DNA from: Saccoglossus kowalevskii
Lineage: Eukaryota > Hemichordata > Enteropneusta > Harrimaniidae
Length of the DNA stretch: 46,577 nucleotides
Reading direction: 5' to 3'
Assembly (NCBI RefSeq): GCF_000003605.2
Contig: NW_003122907.1
Coordinates: forward strand, 245,410-291,986
The notes beneath the pieces are model-generated. The model did no database searches. It saw only the letters and a list, made by a program, of their open reading frames with translations, and had not been told where the DNA came from. Shown piece after piece: positions 1 through 11,600 of this stretch. Each line of letters begins with the position of its first letter. Positions within the stretch are counted from its first letter, which is position 1. Position numbers and translations under genes: made by a program.

Positions 1-296
1 TTAATTTGCATATATATGTAAACGTATCAACCCCTCAATGTAGTGGTTGTATTACATATAGCCATAAGTGTTTCTTGGCAGTTTTCCAGAATAAAGCAAA
101 TCAGACAGTTGGATAAAAAGATGTGCATCAATTATGAAGAAAGGTGTGCGTTATGGGAAAAGATGGAATGAGAATTTGCTATACACATATCCCAGGTATC
201 CTTAATATTATTGTCATTACCCCCATGTTTAATGCAGGAAATATTCTGCTCATATTAATGCGTTATTATTGTGTTATTAGTGTGTACATGTTTTAC

Positions 297-434
297 CAAT
301 TTCTTCACTGATTCCATAGCGTATGCCACAATCCTCACAGTCTGAGCCAAATTTACAAAGGTAAGATTGCGAATTATCAGCACCATCATCACAATTACCG
401 TCAGCATGATAGCGACAATCATTATTGCACGTAA
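297..434 (-). CDS. LNR-like cysteine module exon, minus-strand gene
   Basis: Read on the minus strand, an acceptor (ttccag) precedes 138 nt (46 codons, phase 1 to phase 1), and a GT donor (gtaaaa) follows. The exon encodes one six-cysteine module: CNNDC, then DGNCDDGAD, then CKFGSDCEDCGIR. It is the inverted partner of the exon at 23314-23469. It differs in having a shorter tail after CGIR, Arg after the second Cys, and CKF where most copies have CEF. The module resembles an extracellular, probably calcium-binding LNR-type fold. Later exons of this gene must lie off the left edge. Confidence 0.75.
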
Positions 435-1374
435 CTGGAAATAATTAGTTGATAGATTTAAGATAATATATTTCCAATTTCGGAACATGAAAGCATTCAT
501 AAAATAAACTACGACTAAGGGTTTTGGCGATACTGCTCACAAATAAAGTTGCAAGGACGCAGGAAATATCTGAGATTACATAAATTTAATAAGTATGATC
601 TGTGTGATATTCAGAGAAAATATACCATGAATAATTTTGTGCATGGTATGCATGTTTGTCAAGTGAAGTCCCCCATACAAAACGTTTGTCATTTGAAACT
701 ACTACGCATGCACAGACGATATTTCACGTGATGAAATACTAAAATTAAAAAAAATATCATAACTGAACTTGTTGCTTATTTTTGTTTAACTGAAGATCGC
801 ATCACAGAAATATTTACTTGGATAGTTTGTAAAGACAAACGCAGATAGAAAAAACGCATGGATAAAACAACAGCGTGGCGCTGGTCAGACAAACGGTTTA
901 TGCTAATTCGCATTGTTTTCCCCTGATATTGTCTTTGAAACAGAGTAAAATAACAAGGTACATACCTAATACAAAACTTGTAGAGACATCTAAACTTCTC
1001 GACATTGTAATGCCTTCAGGAGTAATATATAAGATAATATACATTTTATAGGTGGACTGTTGAGTATACGTGAACATAAGTACGAGTCTGCTATAGTTGT
1101 TTAACTTTATGTAATGTGCTTGGTGTTTGCGAAATACGGTCTAGATAGATTACTTTTCTAATTCTGTTGAGTTTTAATGTTTGCCATATACATATTGTAA
1201 GTGGTATGTACACTATGTATCAAATTTAGTATGACAATAAATTCGGTATCTACACTCTTTTAAGTTTTAATTGTTTTACTGCTTCCACTGTGTTCCAGCT
1301 TCTCTTCTGATTCACTTAGGTTGTTCATTTATGAATGACAATCAAAAATAAAACATACAATTAACAACTAATAC
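435..1374 (-). other. Introns around a small linker exon of the minus gene
   Basis: Apart from the 48-nt linker exon at 966-1013 this is noncoding, AT-rich and matches 22249-23313 in reverse complement. No other feature was recognised; the short ORFs here have no matching splice structure. Confidence 0.6.
966..1013 (-). CDS. Linker exon GITMSRSL, minus-strand gene
   Basis: A 48-nt exon (16 codons, phase 1-1) with acceptor ctgaag and donor gtatgt on the minus strand. It encodes a Ser/Thr-containing linker beginning GITMSRSLDVSTS. Its plus-strand partner is 22608-22655. It also resembles the start of the Thr-rich linker exons at 29677, 34623 and 39096 (SEGNT), so it is probably a diverged relative. 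The acceptor has a weak pyrimidine tract, so the start is less sure than the end. Confidence 0.5.
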
Positions 1375-1425
1375 CTGATATAGATGTTACATCTCCATCT
1401 GGCAGCAATTCAGTCGCCAAGTTGC
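1375..1425 (-). CDS. Linker exon GNLATELLPDG, minus-strand gene
   Basis: A 51-nt exon (17 codons, phase 1-1) with acceptor ctcag and donor gtatta, read on the minus strand. It encodes a short acidic linker, GNLATELLPDGDVTSIS. The right-arm partner 22198-22248 has the same length and both splice sites, with only a few substitutions (LPDG to LQDG, VTS to VAS). Two diverged copies keeping frame and splice sites support this as a real exon. It probably forms part of the extracellular stalk between the membrane and the LNR module. Confidence 0.62.
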
Positions 1426-4400
1426 CTGAGAATAATCCACAGAATCGAACAATTAATTATATTAGTTTTTCTTTGAATTAGACGAGTTTTCATTTTTTAT
1501 ATCCGTGTTTGACCTACTCAAGTTGTATTAGTGAAGTGTTTATTGCGCAATTTTAAAAGTTATAATCTAATTTGCAGATGTCACGTTGAAGATGATAACA
1601 GACCATAAGCATTTCTGTTGTTAAAATGTGTATTGCAGTCAGATGTAGCATACCCTAATCTCTGGCGCGATTTTAATTGGATATGCTTCCTTTCAATCAG
1701 CTGGGTTAGGCTATGTTGAATGCAATAACTTCAATCATAATTCCAGTGATGTGATAGAAATTCTGGACTTCAATTGAGTTTGGTACATCTACGTCTTTTA
1801 CATTATTTGCTCACGTGATCAATGAAAAATATATCAACAAATATGACGACATTTTGTTTTGAAATTTCAGAGTCGAGTGTAAATACAAGGAATGAATGGA
1901 TGTTTCAAAAAATAAACTGACATTGAAACAGGTGAACCCAACTAATAAATGTCACTTTCATTCAAGTGTTAACGCGTTCAAAATTAAATATTTTTTGTTC
2001 CGTAAAAACGGTAGAAAGGAATCAATATCAGCCTCCAAATATGTTAGCTTTCCTATTGTAACCAAAAACATTTATTTACATTGTAGCGGTAAGATTGAGG
2101 GCGCTGTTGGACATTAATACACCCAAATAGTATTTTGCCAGTGAGATAATCAATCTCACAGAAAAATGGTATATGGGTATCAAAGATTAGACCAAAAAGT
2201 GATACTAGGTGTTTGCAAAAGACTGAGCATATCCTGTCCTACCGGTAGCACCAGTCATATCAAAAGATGGTACCATGATCTAGTAAGACATTTGTGTGCG
2301 ACTAGCCTACTTGTTATTTTTTTTTTGCATCATTTGGGGCATGGCAACTACTTTCCCAGGTGCATTGTAGTCCTTTGTTAACATTATACATTAGCAAATA
2401 TTACTGAATTATATTTCACTGGCTAGGATAACCATTCCACCATAGGCTCATGTTGATTTAATTAAAGTTAATAAAACCCAATTGTACAGTTATTTTTCAA
2501 ATAACACAATGGTCATTCTAATTATTACTACATAAAAACACAGCATTTAATACAAGATAATGTATATCTTAACAGGTGCTGTTGATATGTTATATGTTCT
2601 TACGGCCATGAGTCGGAGTGTAGTAGATTTATTCTGTATACTGTAGAATTTGTTCTGAAACATGTTGCGAATGTTACCAAATTATAATACCCCTTCCAGT
2701 CAATTGTATAGCTGACACAATATCCTGATGCACAGCTTGGTGTTCGCTTTCCACTGTTAGTAATCACAATATCACAAGTCGGACTAGAAAAACGAATGTG
2801 AGTGCAACACTAAAACAAAGACATTCTGTTTTCGACATTGTGAATTTTACTGAAAATAACTGGATATTTAATAACGAAATACATTTCATCTGCACATTAT
2901 TAATAATTTTCATAACTACAGATTACACGCATTTGTTATATTCTCGATATTTCTCTATAATTCATTTTGTTGAACGGAAAGTCTGTATCCCAGTGCATAT
3001 ACAGTTTCCTGGTAAATTGACGTGATTTTTTTTTATTTTTGCTTACCAAAAACAGTTTTGGCTAAACAGCGTCCATGATGAACATATTCAAAAGCGATTT
3101 TAAAATATAGAGAAACCTTGCGCGCATTGTTTTTGGAATAGCACATTCTATGTTTATGATGTGTGCAAATGAATTGCTAGTCTCAAAACGTTGCGGCGGT
3201 ATGTAACTTCCTGTCCCGGCTCGCCAACCTGATTAAAATCTGATGTATTGTACGGCGTGAAATTAATTTTATTTTATATATTTTATTTTATTTTTACTAT
3301 ATATTTTCATTATTTTGTAGTTGTTTTTATCAATATTATGTACATCTTATTTTGTATTGCTTCATCTATAGCAACGTACATCTGAATCACTGCCAATATA
3401 ACAACTACATCCCCTCTGGCTGGATTAGTCAACCAATCATAGACCCCGATGCTAGCAATGAAAACGACACGGGTTTTTGGCAAGTTTATCATTGTTAAAT
3501 ATAACGGAAATCATATATGATTTGTATGATTATATTGTGGTTTGACAAGTTCCTGTTTAGGTCATTATTTTATGTGGTTATTCCGGGATTGACACCAGTA
3601 ACTTTTTGCGGTTGCTTGCTCTGGTGACGTAATTGAGCTGATTTGGGTGAGGATACAATATTTCTCAGAATTTGGAACACATCACAATTGATCAGGAAAT
3701 ATTTTTTCTTTTACTCCAATATTCGGCGTGGATGCCTTGTGCCCGTGACCATTATACAACATATTGGGGTCAAATCAGTTTCGGATTTCATTGTTACTAT
3801 AGCTACTATAGCTGGCTGACAAAAATGCAACAGAAAGTGTAGGCATCAACGACATTTTCAATGTAATGAAAACAATTGCCAATGCTGTGGAATCTCCTTT
3901 GTAAATAAAACAAAATAAAAATTTCTAATTAATTGTTTATGCAAGTTTATTTATTCAGTTATACAGGAATTGTTAAGCAAAATACAATGTACAAGAAGTT
4001 TCCCCTTGGAATGTTGCTGCTCTGAAAGGTATGAGCGAGAAACTGACAGCTCATCTACACTTAATATCACCAACCCAACAGACATTTTTCAACGTGGTGG
4101 TAGCGTGGAATTTTGAAATGAAACAGTTTAATGACATAATCCAAATTCTCACTGATAAATGATGAGAATTGTCAAAGGTCAACCTGAATTTGTGAGAAAA
4201 TGTATCTACATGACAGAAACAAATTATCACCAACTCAGATGAGAACATGAAGTCTTGTCAAACTGAAAAGTGTGCACTTCTAACACTATAACAAATTGAG
4301 ATGCGAGTGAAACTACGTACACTGCAGTCAATCTATGAATGTTAGCATACTGCAAATTAAGTACGCAACAGTTGCATTCAAAATAAATTCTGTATACCAC

Positions 4401-5478
4401 GGAAATTTAAAATTTGCAGTTACAGTTTTGTGTATTTAGCAGCCCCCATATGAACATCAATTAAAAAAATGATCCGGGTATCTAACCACATTTCCCGGGC
4501 ATTTTTTCCTGGCCAACTTTTGATTAGGACGATTATTTTCAAAATGGATCACACGCCATGCAATAGGATCTTTTTTCTTGTACACTGTAATTGTTTATTA
4601 ATTATTTTCATCAGTGACTACGCCGTCGGCCAATAAGAAAGGCAAGATGTAGCTTAAACGAGATTTGAACGGGATTTATATAGTCGTTGGCTTAGATCCT
4701 TGTGGGCCTTTAATTTAAGCACATTGCTCATGCGCGATCAACTAGCCTCTCAAACTACAAAAAAAACACAGACAAGACAGACACTTACAGCATGCCAAGC
4801 AGAGTGACAGAAAAGACCAAACAACAACAACAATAAATAAACTTTTTCATTTTATCTTACAAACATGCTGACAACTTTTAGCCTCGCTGCTTCCAAGGCC
4901 TCTGGTTCTATGGCACTATAGAATAAGGTATTTCCAGAGTTCGGGGTTCGACTAATTTTTATCGGCCATTTAGTCTTCAGTTGAATGAAACCTGCCCCAA
5001 TTTACAGTAGTTTTCTTTTCAGTGCCACTTTTTTCGAATTTATGTTTGATAATTTGTGTCACTGGCATTTGGGCGATTGAGTTGTAAAAAACTGTGGTGA
5101 GTTTTGACATTTACTCGTGATGCGATAGCCATTGTTGTGGACGGGAAGCATCACTTTCATTAAACGTGCATTATCTCGTTTTTTTTAATTTGTTCAAAGT
5201 GATTTAAACTTAATTAGCTCTCGCAGTATTTGTCAGTTTGACAAGAAATTTGCACACTATTTCGTTTACGGCTTTACGATCACAATGACGCCCGGGCTTA
5301 TTTTTAAAGCTTTGAATTTTCGGACAATTACATCCGAAATTTGGAATACTGACCAGCATTGAATATAGGGCAACATTCTACTTGACAACCTTGTAAACAC
5401 GCCATCTAAACAGTTTTAGAAGCACTCTTTGCGCTTTCGTACATGTTATACTAATATTAAAAACGTAGCTACTAATAC
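1426..5478 (-). other. Large intron of the minus gene
   Basis: No exon was recognised. It matches 18193-22197 in reverse complement, including the inverted copy of the triplicated segment (about 2,760-3,590). Short ORFs at 1896-2117, 2166-2381, 3310-3492 and 4051-4248 have no matching splice sites or known motifs. Confidence 0.55.
2760..3590 (-). repeat. Triplicated 0.9 kb segment, left-arm copy
   Basis: In reverse complement this matches 14940-15870 and 19949-20690. Shared landmarks are ggaataaccacgtaaaataa (near 3,580 here, with changes), the tract around cgagccgggacaggaagtta (near 3,210) and the A/T-rich tract near 3,280. It shares tctatgattggttgacta (about 3,435) with the spacer copy, which the right-arm copy lacks. 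No terminal inverted repeats or coding potential were seen, so its class is unknown. Confidence 0.7.
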
Positions 5479-5544
5479 CTGATATTTCATTTTCGTCTGG
5501 CAGCCATTCAGTCACAGATGTCATATCAGACGCCATGTCAGCAA
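5479..5544 (-). CDS. Linker exon VADMASDMTSVTEWLP, minus-strand gene
   Basis: A 66-nt exon (22 codons, phase 1-1) on the minus strand between acceptor ttctag and donor gtatta. It encodes an acidic, Thr/Ser-containing stalk segment that follows the transmembrane exon. The right-arm partner (18139-18192) is 12 nt shorter because it lacks one ASDM-type repeat, an in-frame change. Both splice sites are kept in both copies. It also resembles the VTDITSTTT linker exon at 33673-33741. Confidence 0.68.
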
Positions 5545-6188
5545 CTAGAAAACCAAAATAAATCCAAAACAGGTATTTACTACAAAATAATAATTAACAC
5601 CACACCCAAATAACATCCACATTCATACTTTGACACGTCCTAAAACACAATGCAAACTACTGAAAACAATCCACAGTAGACCGTGATATATGGACAAGTC
5701 TGGGAAAGAAATATAATATAGTAAATTATATAACATAGTAAATATTCTTGTTGTGATATTGTCTCACAATGTAAGAAACCGAAAACTATCCACGGTAGAC
5801 TACGACATATGCCAAGAGAGAAAGATTTGCATCCTGCTCCGAATCGAACTTATCATGTACCAATGTACATCGATACAAACAATATCGTTAATGTACCTAC
5901 AATCTCATTGTATTTGCCAACAAATCTAAGGCATGGTATTAACACTATTCAGATATCTGTTTAACGATGGGTAATGAGCTTGGTTCCATACAGTCTAGTT
6001 GGAAGTCGAATCGTATCGTGATTAACAACACATATAAGCATCATACGTATTCGTAGTTCAGGACGGACCTGCTTTGTTAGGCAAAACGTGATAATTATCA
6101 AATTTGCGGCATAATAAATTACTGTAGTTTGTATTGTATATAGTAACTATTCTTTTTTGTCAGATTGTCTTATCTGACTGGTGTATAC
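5545..6188 (-). other. Intron of the minus gene
   Basis: Noncoding and AT-rich, matching 17436-18138 in reverse complement. It contains runs such as aatataatatagtaaattat but nothing else that was recognised. Confidence 0.55.
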
Positions 6189-6322
6189 CTTTCACTTCGC
6201 GACTCAGTGCTCCGGTAGCGAAGAGTATTACGCCGATCATCGTAGCTACTATTATCAAACCAGTTACAGTAGACAGGATAGCTATAACCTTCAGACGTCT
6301 ACGTTTTACTTCTTGCAGAGTT
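6189..6322 (-). CDS. Transmembrane exon, minus-strand gene
   Basis: On the minus strand, acceptor gatttcag is followed by 134 nt and a donor gtatac (phase 2 in, phase 1 out). It encodes TLQEVKRRRLK, then about 28 hydrophobic residues starting VIAILSTVTG and ending FATGAL, then SREVK. A basic cluster directly before the helix and no signal peptide predict a type II (N-in) or signal-anchor protein, with the cysteine modules outside the cell. The incoming phase fits the exon at 6843-6909 exactly. The right-arm copy carries 5 extra nucleotides in the juxtamembrane part. Confidence 0.75.
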
Positions 6323-6842
6323 CTGAAATCAAAAGGAATTTAAATTTTGAGAGCGTCATCAAGAAGTTGTCATTAGTGTGTTGGGTGTGAGAACAAAATT
6401 CGTATTTTGTACATAGAACACTATTTTATGAAAACGTTTCACGGGTACATCAGAAATGTCACCATTGCATGAATCAATTTAGACAAACGTAAAAATTTAC
6501 CATATTGACTGGCTCTACGGTATTATCCATTCCAGTGTTTGTTGTCACCAGCAGCTAATCCAACTGAGAGAAATAAATAATGTTGCAAAGATAATATCAC
6601 ATTGTCAGGTATTCGTCATCAATACGACTTCGCGTTTAAAATATAAATAAACTATATGATATATAATATATGATACATAAAAAAAACAATAGAAGTACAG
6701 CTCATAACATATCAATCGAACCTACTACCAGCTCCGACCTATAAGTGCAGACACACTGTATATACCGTATCGGGGTCAAAACATCACATATGTCTAATTT
6801 TAAACTAAGTAATATGTTATCACTGGTAAATAACAATACTAC
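6323..6842 (-). other. Intron holding the inverted-repeat breakpoint
   Basis: Homology to the right arm stops at about 6374, inside this intron. Sequence from 6375 to 6842 has no counterpart near 17,200. Nothing else was recognised. Confidence 0.55.
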
Positions 6843-6909
6843 CTCTGCACTGCGCACATCTCTCTGTAGATTCTCTCATCTCCGTTTCTACGTTTCTTTG
6901 GCAGATCAG
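6843..6909 (-). CDS. Cytoplasmic basic exon DLPKKRRNGDER, minus-strand gene
   Basis: On the minus strand, acceptor tttgccag is followed by 67 nt and donor gtagta (phase 1 in, phase 2 out). The open frame encodes DLPKKRRNGDERIYREMCAV and ends in AG, which joins the first A of the TM exon to make an Arg codon. The exact phase match with 6189-6322 is the main evidence. The product would be a highly charged cytoplasmic segment with a KKRR cluster. No copy was found near the right arm, so the plus gene appears to lack it. Confidence 0.55.
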
Positions 6910-7055
6910 CTGGCAAAGGTACCAATACATATATAGAAGTCCATCTATTGCGTAGGATGCCATTTGTGATGTTCACCAACATTAATCGTTAATTCGTGTA
7001 GCGATGTTATTCAGTAATTGTCCACGGCTACCGTATTAAATGTTACGTACATGTT

Positions 7056-7090
<35 letters not shown>

Positions 7091-7259
7091 TTATTTACCT
7101 AGAAAATATTTCATACAATACTCAAAATTGTACATGCAGTCTAGGTAAAATGGAATCTGAAATAGCTTAAAAGCTAGTAGAGTCAGATCCCTGACATAAC
7201 TTGAATTTAATGACTTAATTTAAGACTGACAGTAGGTTACGGCTCAGTATATATATATT

Positions 7260-7290
<31 letters not shown>

Positions 7291-7309
7291 TTGTTCATGT
7301 TGTACCTAC
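6910..7309 (-). repeat. Intron with (AAT)n and (AT)n microsatellites
   Basis: An uninterrupted AAT/ATA tract lies at 7060-7089 and an AT tract with one interruption at 7249-7290. The rest shows no feature. Confidence 0.85.
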
Positions 7310-7408
7310 CACAAATGTAATTTATGGGCGGTTCTCTTGACTCGACTTGTCGTTTTAACTGATCTTGGACTAGAAACTTGCGAACGATGATCCTGACACA
7401 CAAGGGGT
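7310..7408 (-). CDS. Possible upstream cytoplasmic exon, minus-strand gene
   Basis: On the minus strand, acceptor tttacag is followed by 99 open nt and donor gtaggt (phase 1 in, phase 1 out), compatible with the next exon at 6843-6909. It would encode a charged segment including VRIIVRKFLVQDQLKRQVES. There is no duplicate copy to confirm it and no initiator ATG in it, so the start of the gene lies further upstream or is missed. It could be a chance open frame. Confidence 0.35.
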
Positions 7409-7689
7409 CTGTAAATTATGTTTCAAATTAACCTCAATCTTCACTGTTAATGAAGTTAATAATTTAATTATACTTGCATTACAATCTTTCTGATCGTATA
7501 TAGTAGAATATCATCTGGTAGATTGTTTTATAGAATATTGAAAAGTTTAAATTTATACGAATAAAGACGTTAACCAGCCAGCAAAGGAGCACAGTTATTT
7601 CCTATTGAAATGCAGATATATTCTCCAAACTCAGCAAATATGTTGTCAGCCAAAATGCAAGCATACTGACAATGTAATCTCCACTGTAC
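7409..7689. other. Unassigned spacer sequence
   Basis: AT-rich, no gene or repeat recognised. A first exon with an ATG for the minus gene would be expected here or further right but could not be identified. Confidence 0.4.
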
Positions 7690-8265
7690 AAATGGTTTAC
7701 AATTGGATGGTTCCTAACAGTTTCAGGATGCAATAATGGTCGACAGTCAATGGCTTCTGCAACACAACAACGGAGAAATACATGAGTCTTGTTTGCAGAG
7801 GAACGCTGTTATTCTGGAGGACACCACTGAAATCAGGAGATCGCAAAGCAGTTCATACAAGCCTCACAGAATGATGGTTGTAGCATGTATCACTTGTCAC
7901 ACAATATCGTAGTAGCACACAGTGAACACCAAGTTGAAATGATTGACCCCAACTGTTCTGAGTCTGTCCCATTTATAGCATAATTCAGTGTCACCACCTG
8001 GGTCTCCACATGAGCCAATCAGAATGTGATATTGCCAGTAGCTGTGTCACGTTGGAAACTCAGTAGATCATAAACACCCTTTGTTATGTAAATCACAAGC
8101 ACACCTGGTAGATTCCAACTGTCCTAGAGTTGCAAACAAGTATGACCTGTCAATCACCTTTATACGGTAATGCACACCGTCTCTTCCCATGATTCCATGC
8201 ACACTTCCATTTGCAAGGTTTGAAGTAATATGACAAAAACATAAAATAAAGGATGCTGACATATT
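7690..8265 (+). mobile_element. Dispersed element, part B
   Basis: This matches about 37,105-37,676 on the same strand. Shared landmarks are gcttgcagaggaacgc-like sequence (about 7,790), gcagttcatacaag (about 7,850), tcacttgtc...acaatatcg (about 7,890) and the tail ...aaacataaaataaaggatgctgac (about 8,240). The 37 kb copy is an insertion in an exon, which shows the sequence is mobile. No coding frame or clear terminal repeats were seen, so it is probably a nonautonomous element. Confidence 0.6.
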
Positions 8266-8424
8266 GGGAAAATGTGCCTCATGTGCTTAAACAGGGAGAA
8301 GCTTTGTAATCGATATGTGTCTAAGAGGAAACCAACATAAGTTTAATTTAAGAATTCTGAACTGACAACTCTAGCTTAGCTTCAAAGGTCAAATCAAGTA
8401 AAGAAAAAGGAAAATATACTAAGT

Positions 8425-8670
8425 GTTACAGTGTAAGGCCTGCTTATTGATATTGAGAGGGACACCAGAGTACTCACAAGGGACATGGAGTTCTTTCACT
8501 GGTAGATTGGGATGGCCAAGACAATGGTACTGGAAATGAAATACAAACACACCAAAAGTCAAAGCTCCTAGCTTTATTAATACTTCTCAAAATAATAAGA
8601 AACACAACTCAGAATAATACAATGAATAAATTCACTAAATCAGGGTATTGTCTAGGGGAGTGTGCATGAC
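8425..8670 (+). mobile_element. Dispersed element, part A
   Basis: This matches about 36,884-37,085: both have cctgcttattg, ttctttcactg, tactggaaatgaaatac and tctcaaaataa in the same order. In the 37 kb copy part A lies directly before part B, whereas here part B (7690-8265) comes first. The simplest reading is two tandem copies with the outer parts lost, the second cut by the satellite starting near 8,690. About 160 nt between A and B are unassigned. Confidence 0.55.
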
Positions 8671-8685
8671 TAACGTGCAAGTGCT

Positions 8686-11600
8686 GACCACGCTCGATTG
8701 TGCTTTACTTTAAACATGTATCGTTCCTCTAACCACACAGCTCCTTGTATTATTTTAAATTCGGCCGAATTGGCGGCTATTCCATGTTTTTGTATGTTTT
8801 AAAATCGCTTGCACAAGTACCTTCTAGAATTGGCCTATGACCTCTACATATTGGAGTAACATTACGGTAATTTAACAGCAATTTACGAGATATTTGTTTA
8901 CATTTTCGAACTTTCAACTATAGAACTTAATATTATATCACAGATAACAATCCCGAATGAAACTACCAACTGTGCAATTGCTTTTCACAACTTCTTAAAC
9001 ACTTTGTTGTCGATTTTTCGGTTGACTGTTGTAATCTGCTTATGTATGATGAATTCTTAACATTTACTTAATTTTTCGAAATTTAACTTTTGGATTGTCA
9101 TGACAATGAACAGGTTAAACATACAAGCAACGCCGCCAACATTTCCTTCGTTTTTCCCAACTTTGGAAGCTGTTTTCTAACATATCACAGTCAGCTCATG
9201 TGAACATCTATAGGATGATTTCAACTGGCTTTTATTAAATTTGTCGACTTTACAACGACGCCTTTCTGTATACAGATAACTTAGGTCATATATACAAATA
9301 CATCTACCAACTTTTCAATAACTGTGCACCTCTTTGCAGTCAGTTTGAACAACTTTGCATGGTGCGTTAACAGCTTAAATGCAACTAGTGCCGACAGAAT
9401 CAACAATTTGTTATTGAAAATTAGAAGGGATTCGAAAACTTGCCATTGAATAAAAAAGTTATTAAAGTTTCACAATTTTTTACTATAAATAATTGACTGA
9501 CATCACAGTAAGAAATAATGCAGGAACGTTGCCTTATATCTTTTCCATGTGAGTGATGAAACAAAAAAAACAGCTCGTTTACTTAGGCAGTCACCCACGC
9601 AAGTACTAACCCATCCCGATTGTACTTTACTTTAATCATTTGTCGTTACTCTAATCAAACAGCTGTTTGGATTGTTTGAAATTAGGCAGAATCGGCGGCT
9701 ATTTCCTGTTCAGTCAGCTCATGTGAAATTCTGTAGGCTGCTTTCAACCGGCTTCAATTGAATTTGTCGTCTTTACAACTGCGCCGTTCTACACGCAAAT
9801 AACTAAGGTCATATATACAAATACATCTACAAACTTTTCAATAACTATACACCACTTTGCAATCAGTTTGAACAACTGTGTACGGTGCGTTAACAGCTTA
9901 AATACAACTACGTGGCGACAGAATGCACAACTTGTTATTGAAAATTAGAAGGGATTTGAAAACTTCCCATTGAATAAAAAAGTTACTAAAATTGCACGTT
10001 TTTTTTACTATAAATGATTGACATCACAGTGAAAAATAATGCACGAACGGTGCGTTATATCTTTTCCATGTGCATGGTGGAAAAAAATAACAGCTCATTT
10101 ACTCATGAAGTCTCACATGCAAGTACTTACCACGCTCGATCGTGCTTTACTTTAAACATTTGTCGTTACTCTAACCAAACAGCTGCCTGGATTGTTTTAA
10201 ATTAGGCCGAATTGGCGGCTATTTCCTGTTTTTGGATGTTGTAAAATCGCTTGTACAAGCACCTTCTATTATCGACCTATGACCTCTACATACTTGGAGT
10301 AACACTACGGTAATTTAACAACAATTTACAAGATATTTCTTCACATTTTCGAACTTTTAACTATGGGACTTGTTAATATGACATCACAGGCAACAATCCT
10401 GAATGAAAGTACCAACTTTGCAATAACTATGCACCACTTTGCAATCACTTTGAACAACTTTGTACGGTGTATTAACAGCTTAAATACCACTACGTGGCGA
10501 CAGAATCAATAACTTTTTATCGAACATTAGAAGGGATTTAAAAACTTCCCATTGATTGAAAAGTTACTAAAATTAACGATTTTTTACTATAAATGACTGA
10601 CATCACAGTGAAAATTAATGCAGGAACGTTGCCTTATATCTTTTCCATGTGCGTGATGAAACAAAAATAACAGCTCGTTTACTCTGGAAGGTTCCCATGC
10701 AAGTACTAACCACGCCCGATTGTGCTTTACTTTAAACATTTCTGGTTACTCTAACCAAACAGCTGCCTGGAATGTTTGAAATTAGGCCGAATTGGCGGCT
10801 ATTTCCTTCCAGTCAGCTCATGTGAACATCTATAAGCTGCTTTCAACCGGCTTTTATTGAATTTATCGTCTTTACAACGGCGCATTTCTATACGCAAATA
10901 ACTTAGGTCATATATACAAATACATCTACAAACTTTTCAATAACTATGCACCACTTTGCAATCAGTTTGAACAACTGTGTACGGTGCGTTAAAAGCTTAA
11001 ATACAACTACGTGGCGAGAGAATCAACAACTTCTTATTGAAAATTAGAAGGGATTTAAAAACTTCCCATTGAATAAAAAGGTTACTAAAATTCCACGTAT
11101 TTTTAATATAAATGATTGACATCATAGTGAAAAATAATGCAGGAACGGTGCCTTATATCTTTTTCATGTACATGACGAAAAAAAAATAATAGCTCATTTA
11201 CTCATGACGTCTAACATGCAAGTACTAACCACGCTCGATTGTGCTTTACTTTAAACAGTTGTCGTTACTCTAACCAAACAGCTGCCTGGATTGTTTGAAA
11301 TGAGGCCGAATTGGCGGCTATTTCCTGTTCAGTCAGCTCATGTGAATATCTATAAGCTGCTTTCAACCGGCTTTTTTTGAATTTGTCGTCTTTACCACGG
11401 CGCCTTTTTATACGCAAATAACTTAGGTCATATATACAAATACATCTACAAACTTTTCAATAACTATGCACCACTTTGCAATCAGTTTGAACAACTGTGT
11501 ACGGTGCGTTAAAAGCTTAAATACAACTACGTGGCGAGAGAATCAACAACTTCTTATTGAAAGTTAGAAGGGATTTAAAAACTTCCCATTGAATAAAAAG

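Larger units (their letters stand above)
1..6374 (-). repeat. Left arm of large inverted duplication
   Basis: The reverse complement of this stretch can be followed through 17246-23760 with the same order of exons and introns, at high but imperfect identity and with many small indels. Anchors: the TM exon (6189-6322 vs 17297-17435), the linker exons (5479-5544 vs 18139-18192; 1375-1425 vs 22198-22248; 966-1013 vs 22608-22655) and the LNR exon (297-434 vs 23314-23469). The sum of paired coordinates stays near 23,450-23,760. The inner edge at 6374 falls inside an intron. The outer edge may lie beyond the left end of the window. Confidence 0.9.
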
